Notes: generated by a model not told the origin, from the sequence alone. A DNA stretch of 8,655 nucleotides from Eubacterium sp. (GCA_017419895.1 JAFOKI010000042.1:1-8655); one strand, 5' to 3'; shown: positions 1 through 6,177, counted from the first letter of the stretch. Translations and numbers: made by a program.

Positions 1-1
1 A

Positions 2-250
2 TATAACCGCATAAGGATATTGATGCCCGGAACTTATGTGATACCAGACTCAGGAGCCAAATACCTGAGCGGCGCGGCTTTTTCCGAAGAAGTCACCGGA
101 CTTTGTATGTCCGGAGTCGCTTACCCGCTTGACGATTTTACACTCCCCGCGACGTCATCCAGATGTGTAAGCAACGAGTTCGCGGCGCCTGAAGCTGTTA
201 TTTCGTTCAAAACAGGAGTGTTCATTCTCATGGAATGCATCGATGCGTGA
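2..250 (+). CDS. thiN: Thiamine pyrophosphokinase, C-terminal part (5' end outside window)
   Basis: Thiamine pyrophosphokinase transfers pyrophosphate from ATP to thiamine, making the active cofactor thiamine diphosphate in the cytoplasm. Only the last 82 codons are visible. The frame is open to the window edge, so the internal TTG/ATG codons at 20-25 are probably not the real start. The visible part resembles the C-terminal thiamine-binding beta domain: a 'YVIPDSG' strand, 'EEVTGLCMSGVAYPLDD', then 'VSNEF' and a closing hydrophobic strand 'GVFILME'. In this family the 'G-x-x-YPL' and 'SNE' motifs line the thiamine site. Full-length members have roughly 210 residues, so about 60 percent is missing. 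In many Firmicutes the gene sits in an rsgA-rpe-thiN cluster, which cannot be checked here. It is followed by a promoter for the next gene, with no clear terminator between them. The assignment rests on motifs in the C-terminal domain only. Confidence 0.8.
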   Translation, partial: YNRIRILMPGTYVIPDSGAKYLSGAAFSEEVTGLCMSGVAYPLDDFTLPATSSRCVSNEFAAPEAVISFKTGVFILMECIDA

Positions 251-279
251 TTGAAATGCCATTCTGCTTATGATAAAAT
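251..279 (+). promoter_or_regulatory. Sigma-A promoter with extended -10, for crt-like gene
   Basis: A -35 box TTGAAA (251-256) and a -10 box TAAAAT (274-279) are separated by 17 bp. The bases TGA directly before the -10 box give an extended -10 (TGnTAAAAT). Each hexamer differs from consensus at one position. The promoter begins right after the thiN stop codon and gives a leader of about 65 nt before the start at 351. The same 'CTTATGATAA' core recurs in the secG promoter. Confidence 0.7.
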
Positions 280-306
280 ATTGACAGATATAACAAAGAA
301 CCCTAA

Positions 307-327
307 CCGCTTTTCAGGGGAAAGCGG
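307..327 (+). promoter_or_regulatory. Leader hairpin upstream of crt-like gene
   Basis: CCGCTTT (307-313) pairs perfectly with AAAGCGG (321-327) around a 7-nt loop TCAGGGG. It lies 10 nt before the AAAGGAG ribosome binding site (338-344). No T-run follows, so it is not a normal intrinsic terminator. The loop bases AGGG (316-319) are complementary to CCCT (301-304) just upstream, so a small pseudoknot is possible. It may affect mRNA stability or translation; no known riboswitch class is recognised. Confidence 0.45.
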
Positions 328-350
328 GTCAATAATGAAAGGAGTCAAAA

Positions 351-1127
351 ATGTACGAGACAATCCTGTATGAAGTAAAAGACCAGATCGCCTATATCAC
401 GATCAATCGTCCGAAAGCGCTCAACGCGCTTAATTCAACGGTTCTGACAGAGCTTATCGACGCCGCAGCGAAAGTTGAAGCTGATCCTGACGTCAGAGTA
501 GCCATCGTCACCGGTGAAGGCCGCGCGTTTGTAGCAGGTGCCGATATCTCTCAGATGAGAGACATGGAAACAATGGAAGCAAAAGACTTCATGGCTCTCG
601 GTCACAAAGCATTCAACGCGATTGATTTCAACAAAAAGCCCTTCATTGCGGCAGTAAACGGTTTCGCTCTCGGCGGCGGATGCGAGCTCTCAATGGCATG
701 CGATTTCAGGATCGCATCCGAAAAAGCAAAATTCGGACAGCCTGAAGTAAACCTCGGCATCATTCCGGGATTCGGCGGCACTCAGAGACTCCCGAGACTT
801 GTTGGAAAAGGCATGGCAAAGTACATGATCTATACGGCTGAAATGATTGATGCCGCAGAAGCACTCCGCATCGGTCTCGTTCAGAAAGTTGTTCCGGCAG
901 AAGAACTCATGGCAGAAGCTGAAAAAGCTGCCAAGCTGATAATCTCCAAGGCTCCGATCGCTATTCTTACAGCTAAAGCCGCGATCAACTATGGTTATGA
1001 CATGGATATGCATTCCGCTTCTGAATGGGAAGCGCTCAATTCCGGCGCCGGATTCTCAACAGAAGACCAGAAAGAAGGCATGACTGCTTTCCTCGAGAAA
1101 CGTCCTGCTGTCTGGAAGAACAAATAA
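351..1127 (+). CDS. crt: Enoyl-CoA hydratase / 3-hydroxybutyryl-CoA dehydratase (crotonase family)
   Basis: This 258-residue cytoplasmic enzyme belongs to the crotonase superfamily. It reversibly hydrates a 2-enoyl-CoA; in clostridia the usual substrate is crotonyl-CoA/3-hydroxybutyryl-CoA in butyrate or butanol metabolism. The CoA-binding and oxyanion-hole segments are present: 'FVAGADI' (residues 60-66) and 'AAVNGFALGGGCELSMACD' (100-118). The two catalytic glutamates of true hydratases are both there, E112 in 'GGGCEL' and E132 in 'GQPEVNLGIIPGFGGTQRL'. Length is typical for Crt. The start is supported by AAAGGAG at 338-344, six bases upstream. Here the gene stands alone with its own promoter and terminator, not in a crt-bcd-etfBA-hbd operon, so a role in another acyl-CoA route is possible. 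The family assignment is very secure; the exact substrate is an inference. Confidence 0.9.
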   Translation: MYETILYEVKDQIAYITINRPKALNALNSTVLTELIDAAAKVEADPDVRVAIVTGEGRAFVAGADISQMRDMETMEAKDFMALGHKAFNAIDFNKKPFIAAVNGFALGGGCELSMACDFRIASEKAKFGQPEVNLGIIPGFGGTQRLPRLVGKGMAKYMIYTAEMIDAAEALRIGLVQKVVPAEELMAEAEKAAKLIISKAPIAILTAKAAINYGYDMDMHSASEWEALNSGAGFSTEDQKEGMTAFLEKRPAVWKNK

Positions 1128-1144
1128 ACAAATCCCATATAAGC

Positions 1145-1178
1145 AAAAAGACTGCCGTTCACAGCGGCAGTCTTTTTT
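1145..1178 (+). terminator. Intrinsic terminator, probably bidirectional
   Basis: A 13-bp perfect stem (1145-1157 with 1165-1177, core GACTGCCG/CGGCAGTC) closes a 7-nt loop TTCACAG. It is followed by a T-run (1173-1178) on the plus strand. The 5' arm starts with AAAAA, so the minus-strand transcript also ends in a U-run. It lies 17 nt after the crt-like stop and 16 nt past the end of the hydrolase gene on the other strand, so it can end both convergent transcripts. Confidence 0.93.
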
Positions 1179-1193
1179 CGTTAATGAACGTTA

Positions 1194-2021
1194 TTATATG
1201 TGTCTTATGAGCCAGTCGCAAACGGTCCTGATGAACGCGATCCTGTCTCTCTGGATATTGTGATCCGAATCGAATGTCACGAACTCAAACGACTTATTGT
1301 TCGCTCTGAACACATTCAGTATCGGATCTACATGCACCGGTATCGGACAAAGAACGTCTTTCTCGCCACCGACGATCAGGATGTCGTATTTGTCATCGAT
1401 CTGTGCCGCAAGCGTTTTGAAATTCCACTCTTCATTATGCGCTTCCATCTCATCGTAGAGTACGCTTACATCTTTCCCCTCACCGAATCTCAGGAACGGT
1501 TTGCCGAAATCCATAAGCCAGTTGTATGCATCCCTGTCGCTTACAAAAATCTCAGCCGCATTGCACGGAGCAACGAGAACCGCGCCTTTGACTTCCGCTC
1601 CGTCCGCAAGGGCTCTGAGAGCAGTGAAGCCGCCCATAGAATGTCCCATGTAGAAGATATTGTCGGTATCAACTGAGAGTTCTTCAGCGTTCTCTTTGAT
1701 ATATGCGAGGACCGCGAGAGCGTCATCTTTCAGCGAACTGAATCTGTAATCACCGTAACTCCCCCACGCGCCTCTGAATGTGAACTGTACGACTACGAAA
1801 CCTGCACGTCTGAATGCCTGCGAAACATCCGGATACTGTTCATTTCCCGGGAAACCGTGCATGATTATCACTGCAGGTCTCTTCTCTCCTTCAAAGTCAA
1901 GAGTCGGTTTATAGCATCTCGCAAACAGGAGATTGCCGTCACTCGGGATGCGTCTCCCGAACTGATTCATTTCTACTGCCGCCATCGGCGGATCCTGTGT
2001 CAAGAATTCCAGATCGATCAT
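1194..2021 (-). CDS. Alpha/beta hydrolase (serine esterase/acyl-hydrolase type)
   Basis: A 275-residue single-domain alpha/beta hydrolase with no signal peptide, so probably cytoplasmic. The expected catalytic elements appear in order: an oxyanion-hole 'MHGFPGN' (H55), the nucleophile elbow 'GHSMGG' (S128), an acid in 'GGEKDVLCP' (D222) and a histidine in 'DSDHNIQ' (H254). The 'FRGAWGSYGDY' segment after strand 4 is typical of dienelactone-hydrolase/dipeptidyl-peptidase-like esterases. The substrate cannot be read from sequence. The ATG at 2021 is preferred because AAGGGGG (2031-2037) lies 9 nt upstream. The frame stays open to an ATG at 2075 that would add 18 residues but has no clear ribosome binding site. 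It follows the PF06695-type membrane gene with an 87-nt gap and no terminator, so it may be the last gene of a secG operon. A TATAAT just upstream could also give it its own transcript. Confidence 0.88.
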   Translation of the reverse strand: MIDLEFLTQDPPMAAVEMNQFGRRIPSDGNLLFARCYKPTLDFEGEKRPAVIIMHGFPGNEQYPDVSQAFRRAGFVVVQFTFRGAWGSYGDYRFSSLKDDALAVLAYIKENAEELSVDTDNIFYMGHSMGGFTALRALADGAEVKGAVLVAPCNAAEIFVSDRDAYNWLMDFGKPFLRFGEGKDVSVLYDEMEAHNEEWNFKTLAAQIDDKYDILIVGGEKDVLCPIPVHVDPILNVFRANNKSFEFVTFDSDHNIQRDRIAFIRTVCDWLIRHI

Positions 2022-2088
2022 TTCTGATAACCCCCTTATCAACAAAGCTTCAGCCGCTGCGTGCGGCAGAGGCATTACCGGACATTTT

Positions 2089-2094
2089 ATTATA
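2089..2094 (-). promoter_or_regulatory. Possible -10 box for the hydrolase gene
   Basis: The minus strand reads TGTATAATAAAATG here, with a perfect TATAAT. No TTGACA-like -35 box lies 16-18 bp upstream. If used, transcription would start near 2082 and the leader would contain a small GCCGC/GCGGC hairpin (2053-2067) before the ribosome binding site. The evidence is one hexamer, so support is weak. Confidence 0.3.
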
Positions 2095-2108
2095 CAGCTT
2101 ATATGCCG

Positions 2109-2582
2109 TTACAGGCTCACTATTCCAACTGTCAGAAGAGTCACTATGCATGCGGCAATACATACCCCGCCGAAGATCAGCGGAACGGCGTATTTGAGAC
2201 GCATATCCAGCATTGCAGCAATTGCGGCTCCTGTATACGCTCCCGTTCCGGGGAAAGGTATCGCTACGAACAGAAGCAGCCCGAGTCTTTCGTACTTCAT
2301 TACTGTCTCGGCTTTTCCGGCGATCCTCGCATCAAAACGTTCAACGAGTGATTCGAACCATGGACTGACTGTTCTCAGCCATGCCAGGATTTTTCTTATG
2401 AACAGTATGACAAACGGAACCGGGATCATATTTCCGACAATACAAACAAGCGCGACGGTCAATGGATCACCGCCTGCTGCTATACCCACCGGAATCGCCG
2501 CTCTAAGCTCAGATACCGGGATCATCGATGCGAAAAAAACTGCTGCAAGTCCACCCATAATATTACAATAGGGAGACACCAC
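2109..2582 (-). CDS. PF06695-type small membrane protein (putative small multidrug export family)
   Basis: A 157-residue integral membrane protein. It matches the family named 'putative small multi-drug export protein' (PF06695/COG2426), whose biochemical role is largely unproven. Family hallmarks are 'SMIPVSELRAAIPVGIAAG' (residues 19-37), 'VGNMIPVPF' (49-57) and 'AIPFPGTGAYTGAAIA' (107-122). Hydrophobic segments lie at about 10-36, 41-66, 100-125 and 131-156, with a charged loop at 70-99. Length is typical. The start is GTG at 2582, supported by GGGAGG (2591-2596) with 8-nt spacing. The internal ATG eight codons later has no ribosome binding site and would trim the first hydrophobic stretch. 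It lies 43 nt after secG on the same strand with no terminator, so they are probably co-transcribed. Family membership is secure; substrate and transport function are not established. Confidence 0.87.
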   Translation of the reverse strand: MVSPYCNIMGGLAAVFFASMIPVSELRAAIPVGIAAGGDPLTVALVCIVGNMIPVPFVILFIRKILAWLRTVSPWFESLVERFDARIAGKAETVMKYERLGLLLFVAIPFPGTGAYTGAAIAAMLDMRLKYAVPLIFGGVCIAACIVTLLTVGIVSL

Positions 2583-2625
2583 AAAAGATGCCTCCCATCA
2601 TGTCACTTTCTGACTAAAATCAAAT

Positions 2626-2856
2626 TCAGGCAAGCGCTACCGCAGCCAGCGAAAGACAAATGAAAAGCACCGCGAGAACGATAGTTGCTTTATGAAGCAT
2701 TCCCTCGTATCCGCTTGCCTTTTTCTTTCCGAAAAGCTGTTCAGCTCCGCCCGCTATGGAACCGGAAAGTCCATCGCTGTTACCGGACTGAAGAAGTACG
2801 GAAACGATCAGAAGTATGCTCACAATAGCGAGAAGTATCATAATAACGGTGTTCAT
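2626..2856 (-). CDS. secG: Preprotein translocase subunit SecG
   Basis: SecG is the small non-essential subunit of the SecYEG channel and assists SecA-driven export across the cytoplasmic membrane. The 76-residue product has the normal SecG layout. Transmembrane helix 1 spans about 3-22. It is followed by 'LLQSGNSDGLSGSIAGG' (the conserved LLQ-G-GLSG-GG loop), 'AEQLFGKKKASG' and transmembrane helix 2 (about 54-75). The ATG at 2856 is chosen because TGGAGG (2865-2870) lies 8 nt upstream; a GTG five codons further upstream overlaps that site. The gene begins 72 nt after the tpiA stop but has its own consensus-like promoter and an inverted repeat in that gap. In many Firmicutes secG precedes rnr and smpB; here a membrane protein gene follows instead. 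Confidence 0.95.
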   Translation of the reverse strand: MNTVIMILLAIVSILLIVSVLLQSGNSDGLSGSIAGGAEQLFGKKKASGYEGMLHKATIVLAVLFICLSLAAVALA

Positions 2857-2870
2857 TTTAAAAACCTCCA

Positions 2871-2895
2871 CTCAAGTTCAATTTTCGAACTTAAG
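2871..2895 (-). promoter_or_regulatory. Inverted repeat at the secG transcription start
   Basis: On the minus strand CTTAAGTTC and GAACTTGAG flank a 7-nt spacer GAAAATT. Eight of nine positions are complementary and the ninth is a U-G wobble in RNA. It starts one base after the predicted -10 box and ends one base before the ribosome binding site. It therefore covers the likely +1 and whole leader. It could be a repressor operator or a leader hairpin; the sequence does not decide between them. Confidence 0.5.
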
Positions 2896-2896
2896 T

Positions 2897-2925
2897 ATAT
2901 TATCATAAGGAATCGACAATTTCAA
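2897..2925 (-). promoter_or_regulatory. Sigma-A promoter with extended -10, for secG
   Basis: Minus strand: -35 TTGAAA (2920-2925), 17-bp spacer, -10 TAATAT (2897-2902). TGA directly precedes the -10 box (extended -10). It lies just past the tpiA stop codon (2929-2931), which suggests secG and the genes after it are transcribed at least partly independently of the glycolytic operon. Confidence 0.7.
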
Positions 2926-2928
2926 CCC

Positions 2929-3693
2929 CTATTCCGCAGCAGCGGCTATAAGACTTGTAAATCCTTCCGGATCCAGGCTTGCGCCGCCGACAAGCGCACC
3001 GTCGATATCAGGTTTTCCGATGATATCTTTTGCGTTTCCGGGTTTGACGCTCCCGCCATACTGGATGATCACAGCATCCGCGGTTGCCTGGTCATACATG
3101 GAAGCGAGCTTTCCTCTTATGAAAGCGCACATTTCCTGAGCCTGATCGGGTGTTGCGGTTTTGCCGGTCCCGATCGCCCAGATCGGTTCATATGCTATCA
3201 CAAGTTCCTTGACTGTATCAGCATCAAGTCCGGCAAGATCTTTTTCAAGCTGAGCGGAAACTATATCCTGCTGAACACCGGCTTCACGCTCATCAAGTTT
3301 TTCACCTACGCACAGGATCGGAATAATGTCAGAAGTATTGAAGAGCTTTTTGAGTTTTTTGTTGACTGTTTCATCAGTTTCACCGAAATACTCCCTGCGC
3401 TCCGAATGTCCGATAATGCAGTAATCGACTCCGACTTCTTTCAGCATCGGCACAGCGATTTCACCAGTGAAAGCACCGCTGTCCTCAAAATGTACGTTCT
3501 GAGCCCCTACACCTATACCGGTCCCGGCAAATGCATCGACCAGTGTAGTAAGCTGAAGGAACGGAGCACATACTGCAACTTTTATGCCTGCCGGTCTATT
3601 AAGCTTAAGAAAAGCATCAGCGAATTCTTTAGCACCTTCGATATCCTTAAACATTTTCCAGTTGCCGGCTATGAACTTTACTCTGTCTGCCAT
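2929..3693 (-). CDS. tpiA: Triose-phosphate isomerase
   Basis: TpiA interconverts dihydroxyacetone phosphate and glyceraldehyde 3-phosphate in glycolysis, as a cytoplasmic (beta/alpha)8 barrel dimer. At 254 residues it has normal length. All catalytic residues are visible: N11 and K13 in 'AGNWKM', H96 in 'IIGHSERREYFGE', and E169 in 'AYEPIWAIGTGKTAT', the family signature followed by the flexible loop 6. The phosphate-binding 'QYGGSVKP' and 'DGALVGGASL' stretches are present near the C-terminus. The start is supported by AGGAGAG (3698-3704). It is the third gene of gap-pgk-tpiA, separated from pgk by 96 nt that hold a large hairpin. No phosphoglycerate mutase or enolase gene follows, unlike many Firmicutes. 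Confidence 0.98.
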   Translation of the reverse strand: MADRVKFIAGNWKMFKDIEGAKEFADAFLKLNRPAGIKVAVCAPFLQLTTLVDAFAGTGIGVGAQNVHFEDSGAFTGEIAVPMLKEVGVDYCIIGHSERREYFGETDETVNKKLKKLFNTSDIIPILCVGEKLDEREAGVQQDIVSAQLEKDLAGLDADTVKELVIAYEPIWAIGTGKTATPDQAQEMCAFIRGKLASMYDQATADAVIIQYGGSVKPGNAKDIIGKPDIDGALVGGASLDPEGFTSLIAAAAE

Positions 3694-3734
3694 GTCACTC
3701 TCCTACCCGCCTTTCAAGCAGGCATAATATACCC

Positions 3735-3766
3735 GGGACCGGGCACAAATATGAATGCCCGGCCCC
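3735..3766 (-). promoter_or_regulatory. Intercistronic hairpin between pgk and tpiA
   Basis: In the minus-strand transcript GGGGCCGGGCA pairs with TGCCCGGTCCC. This gives an 11-bp GC-rich stem with one G-U wobble and a 10-nt loop TTCATATTTG. No U-run follows (the next bases are GGGTATATT), so it is not a standard terminator. It lies between the pgk stop and the tpiA ribosome binding site. Such structures often mark RNA processing or protect an upstream transcript end, which would tune pgk against tpiA; that role is inferred. Confidence 0.7.
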
Positions 3767-3789
3767 ATTGTTGAAACTATCAGCTGATT

Positions 3790-4974
3790 TTATTTGTCCT
3801 CGATGACTGCTACGCCCGGAAGAACCTTTCCTTCCAGGAACTCGAGGGAAGCGCCGCCGCCCGTCGAGATATGAGACATTTTGTCATCAAGTCCGAACTG
3901 GTTAACAGCGGCTGCGGAGTCGCCTCCACCGATAACCGTAATGCCTTCGCACTCTGCGAGAGCTTCGGCAACAGCGCGTGTTCCTGCCGCGAAATTAGGC
4001 ATTTCGAATACGCCCATCGGTCCGTTCCAGACAACTGTTGCGGCGCCTTTTATAGCTTCTCCGTACAGTTTGGATGTCTCAGGTCCGATATCCATGCCCA
4101 TCATGTCTTCCGGGATCGCGTCAGCAGCAACGATCGCGCTTTTCGCGTCATTGTCGAAAGCGTCGGCAACTACCACGTCAACGGGAAGCATGAAAGCAAC
4201 GCCTTTTTCATCAGCTTTCTTCATGAGGTCGCCGGCGAGATCGATACCATTCTCGTCGAGTATGGATTTTCCGATCTCAAAGCCTTTTGCCTTGAGGAAC
4301 GTAAACGCCATTCCTCCACCGATGATAAGAGTGTCTACCTTTTCGAGCAGGCTCTCGATGACCGCAATCTTATCAGCTACCTTAGCTCCTCCCATAATGC
4401 CCACGAAAGGACGTTTCGGATCCGTCACTGCTTCTCCGAGGAATTTGAGTTCCTTTTCAATAAGGAATCCGGAAACTGCAGGTATATAGTCGGCTATGCC
4501 GGCTGTCGAGCTATGCGCTCTGTGAGCTGTTCCGAATGCGTCCTGAACAAAGATCTCAGCGAGATCAGCGAGTTCTTTCGCGAACTCTGCGCCATTCTCT
4601 GTCTCTTCCGGACGGAATCTGACGTTTTCGAGGAGCATTACCTCACCCGGTTTGAGTTCAGCCGCGGCTGCTCTTACTGCATCGTCAACAACTGTGTCTG
4701 ACGGTACAAATTTTACTTCCTTGCCAAGATACTCGGAGAGCTTGTCTGCTACCGGCTTCATGGAGAATTCCGGATTCGCCTTGCCCTTGGGTCTTCCGAG
4801 ATGGGACATCAGAATAAGGCTGGCGCCTTGTGAAAGGATGTACTCGATGGTCGGAAGAGAAGCTTCTATTCTTGTTACGTCAGTGATCACGCCTTCTTTC
4901 ATCGGCACGTTGAAATCACAACGCTCGATGACTTTTTTCCCGGCGAGATCTATGTCTTTTACTGTCTTTTTCAT
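3790..4974 (-). CDS. pgk: Phosphoglycerate kinase
   Basis: Pgk transfers phosphate from 1,3-bisphosphoglycerate to ADP, the first ATP-yielding step of glycolysis; it is a cytoplasmic monomer. The 394-residue length is normal. The N-terminal substrate domain has 'RCDFNVP' (residues 18-24), R35 in '[11 protein letters not shown]', '[10 protein letters not shown]' (55-64) and '[15 protein letters not shown]'. The C-terminal nucleotide domain has '[12 protein letters not shown]', '[10 protein letters not shown]' and '[13 protein letters not shown]' ending in '[14 protein letters not shown]'. The stretch before the first motif reads '[10 protein letters not shown]', with glutamate where a hydrophobic residue is usual in relatives such as E. 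coli Pgk. Its ATG overlaps the last base of the gap stop codon (TAATG), and AAAAGGA inside the end of gap is the likely ribosome binding site, so translation is probably coupled to gap. Confidence 0.98.
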   Translation of the reverse strand: MKKTVKDIDLAGKKVIERCDFNVPMKEGVITDVTRIEASLPTIEYILSQGASLILMSHLGRPKGKANPEFSMKPVADKLSEYLGKEVKFVPSDTVVDDAVRAAAAELKPGEVMLLENVRFRPEETENGAEFAKELADLAEIFVQDAFGTAHRAHSSTAGIADYIPAVSGFLIEKELKFLGEAVTDPKRPFVGIMGGAKVADKIAVIESLLEKVDTLIIGGGMAFTFLKAKGFEIGKSILDENGIDLAGDLMKKADEKGVAFMLPVDVVVADAFDNDAKSAIVAADAIPEDMMGMDIGPETSKLYGEAIKGAATVVWNGPMGVFEMPNFAAGTRAVAEALAECEGITVIGGGDSAAAVNQFGLDDKMSHISTGGGASLEFLEGKVLPGVAVIEDK

Positions 4975-5990
4975 TATTTATTGTCCTTTTCGTCCATGAT
5001 CGCTGCAAGTTCAAGAGTCTTTCTGGCATAACCGAACTCGTTGTCGTACCAGGAAACTACCTTGAAGCATGTGTCTGTCAGACCGAGACCCATCTTGGCA
5101 TCGACGATCGATGTGTGTGTTTCACCGAGGATGTCGACGGAAGTAAGTGCTTCTTCACTGTAAGCAAGAACGCCCTTCATGTATGTTTCCGAAGCTTCTT
5201 TGAGCGTAGCGCATACATCTTCATAAGTTGTCGGAGTCTTGAGAACTACGTTGAGGTCAACAACCGAACCGTCAGCAGACGGAATACGATAGGAAACACC
5301 CGTGAGTTTGCCCTTGAGCGCGGGAATGACTTTTCCTACTGCCTTAGCTGCGCCTGTTGTGGACGGAATGATGTTGCCGTAAACGGATCTGCCGATTCTC
5401 CAGTCTTTCTCGTTGCTCTTGTCAACAGCTGCCTGCTTCGATGTCGAAGCGTGGATCGTCGACATAAGTCCCATTTCGATTCCATACTTGTCGTTCAGGA
5501 CCTTCGCTACTGGAGCAAGGCAGTTTGTCGTGCAGGAAGCGTTTGAAACTACCTGCATTGCGGGATCGTATTCATCGCTGTTTACGCCTACTACGAACAT
5601 CGGTGTATCGTCTTTTGCCGGAGCAGAGATGATGACCTTCTTGGCTCCGCCTTCCGTGATATGCGGGAGGCAAGCTTCCGTTGTCAGGAACGCGCCTGTG
5701 CACTCGATAACGTAGTCAACACCAAGAGCAACCCAATCGATGTCCTTGATTTCATTTTCTCCGGATACAGGGATCTTCCTGCCGTTGATGGTGAGTCCGC
5801 CCTCATATGTTCCTACTTCTCCCGGGAAACGTCCGAATACTGTATCGTACTTGAGCATATATGCCATATATTCAAGATTCGCGTTTCTCTTGTTGATGCC
5901 AACGATCTCAACATTGGGCATGTCCATCGACGCTCTCATAGCAAGACGTCCGATACGTCCGAATCCACTCAATCCGATTTTTACTGTCAT
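4974..5990 (-). CDS. gap: Glyceraldehyde-3-phosphate dehydrogenase, type I
   Basis: Gap oxidises and phosphorylates glyceraldehyde 3-phosphate to 1,3-bisphosphoglycerate with NAD(P)+, as a cytoplasmic tetramer. The 338 residues are typical. The Rossmann motif '[14 protein letters not shown]' lies at 6-19. The catalytic cysteine is C153 in '[12 protein letters not shown]' and the partner histidine is H180 in 'STIHAST'. The C-terminal '[12 protein letters not shown]' is present. The ATG at 5990 is chosen because AAGGAGG (5997-6003) lies 6 nt upstream. The frame runs on to 6011, but that extension precedes the usual 'VKIGLSGFG' N-terminus. Two features are unusual. The cofactor-selecting aspartate after 'GIN' is replaced by lysine ('GINKRNANL', K34). 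The S-loop reads '[10 protein letters not shown]', with S192 where E. coli GapA has proline. Both may relax cofactor choice towards NADP. It is first in the gap-pgk-tpiA operon, so a glycolytic role is still the best reading. Confidence 0.97.
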   Translation of the reverse strand: MTVKIGLSGFGRIGRLAMRASMDMPNVEIVGINKRNANLEYMAYMLKYDTVFGRFPGEVGTYEGGLTINGRKIPVSGENEIKDIDWVALGVDYVIECTGAFLTTEACLPHITEGGAKKVIISAPAKDDTPMFVVGVNSDEYDPAMQVVSNASCTTNCLAPVAKVLNDKYGIEMGLMSTIHASTSKQAAVDKSNEKDWRIGRSVYGNIIPSTTGAAKAVGKVIPALKGKLTGVSYRIPSADGSVVDLNVVLKTPTTYEDVCATLKEASETYMKGVLAYSEEALTSVDILGETHTSIVDAKMGLGLTDTCFKVVSWYDNEFGYARKTLELAAIMDEKDNK

Positions 5991-6009
5991 AAGGTTCCTC
6001 CTTCTTACC

Positions 6010-6078
6010 AAAAACCCCCGGGACGTGCCCGGTTAAACACAGGAAAAGCGCCGGCGTTCATACGCGGCTGCCGTCCCG
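6010..6078 (-). promoter_or_regulatory. Structured 5' leader of gap operon with competing pairings (attenuator-like)
   Basis: Two alternative structures share bases. Structure 1 is a GC hairpin, CCGGG (6028-6032) with CCCGG (6018-6022) and loop CACGT, followed on the minus strand by GGG and TTTTT (6014-6010), which resembles a short terminator. Structure 2 is a perfect 7-bp pairing of CGGGACG (6072-6078) with CGTCCCG (6019-6025), which would break that hairpin. A nested hairpin (6050-6068, loop ATGA, one bulge) would bring the arms together. The layout resembles an antiterminator/terminator pair. It is inferred from pairing alone; the terminator stem has only 5 bp. Confidence 0.4.
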
Positions 6079-6116
6079 AATATAAACAAATACCGGATCC
6101 ATACAAATCCATTATG

Positions 6117-6145
6117 ATTATAACGCTAATAATACCATGTTTCAA
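6117..6145 (-). promoter_or_regulatory. Sigma-A promoter of gap-pgk-tpiA operon
   Basis: Minus strand: -35 TTGAAA (6140-6145), 17-bp spacer, -10 TATAAT (6117-6122). This is close to a perfect consensus and suits a highly expressed glycolytic operon. Transcription would start near 6110, giving a leader of about 120 nt. I see no clear Rex or CggR-like operator around it. Confidence 0.85.
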
Positions 6146-6177
6146 GTATATTGACCCTGATTGTTACACTGCTGAAC

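Noticed and set aside
281..296. TTGACAGATATAACAA as a Rex (NADH-sensing) operator upstream of crt
   Set aside because: The usual Rex site is an 18-bp TTGTTAA-N4-TTAACAA type. This stretch is 16 bp and its arms match at only 4 of 6 positions, so it is too weak to call.
1997..2351. Two plus-strand open frames of 66 and 96 codons
   Set aside because: They overlap the hydrolase start and the PF06695 gene on the opposite strand, and have no motifs or ribosome binding site support.
2594..2612. Terminator between secG and the PF06695 gene
   Set aside because: The only hairpin there is GTCA-GAAAG-TGAC, 4 bp without a U-run, so read-through and co-transcription are more likely.
2692..3774. 360-codon plus-strand open frame
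   Set aside because: It lies antisense to tpiA and secG, both of which have complete motifs and ribosome binding sites. The predicted protein is cysteine/serine/phenylalanine-rich without family motifs, as expected for a shadow frame.
3871..4701. 276-codon plus-strand open frame (and a second one at 3881-4489)
   Set aside because: Both are antisense to pgk, have no ribosome binding site or recognisable motif, and two overlapping plus frames here are best explained by pgk codon structure.
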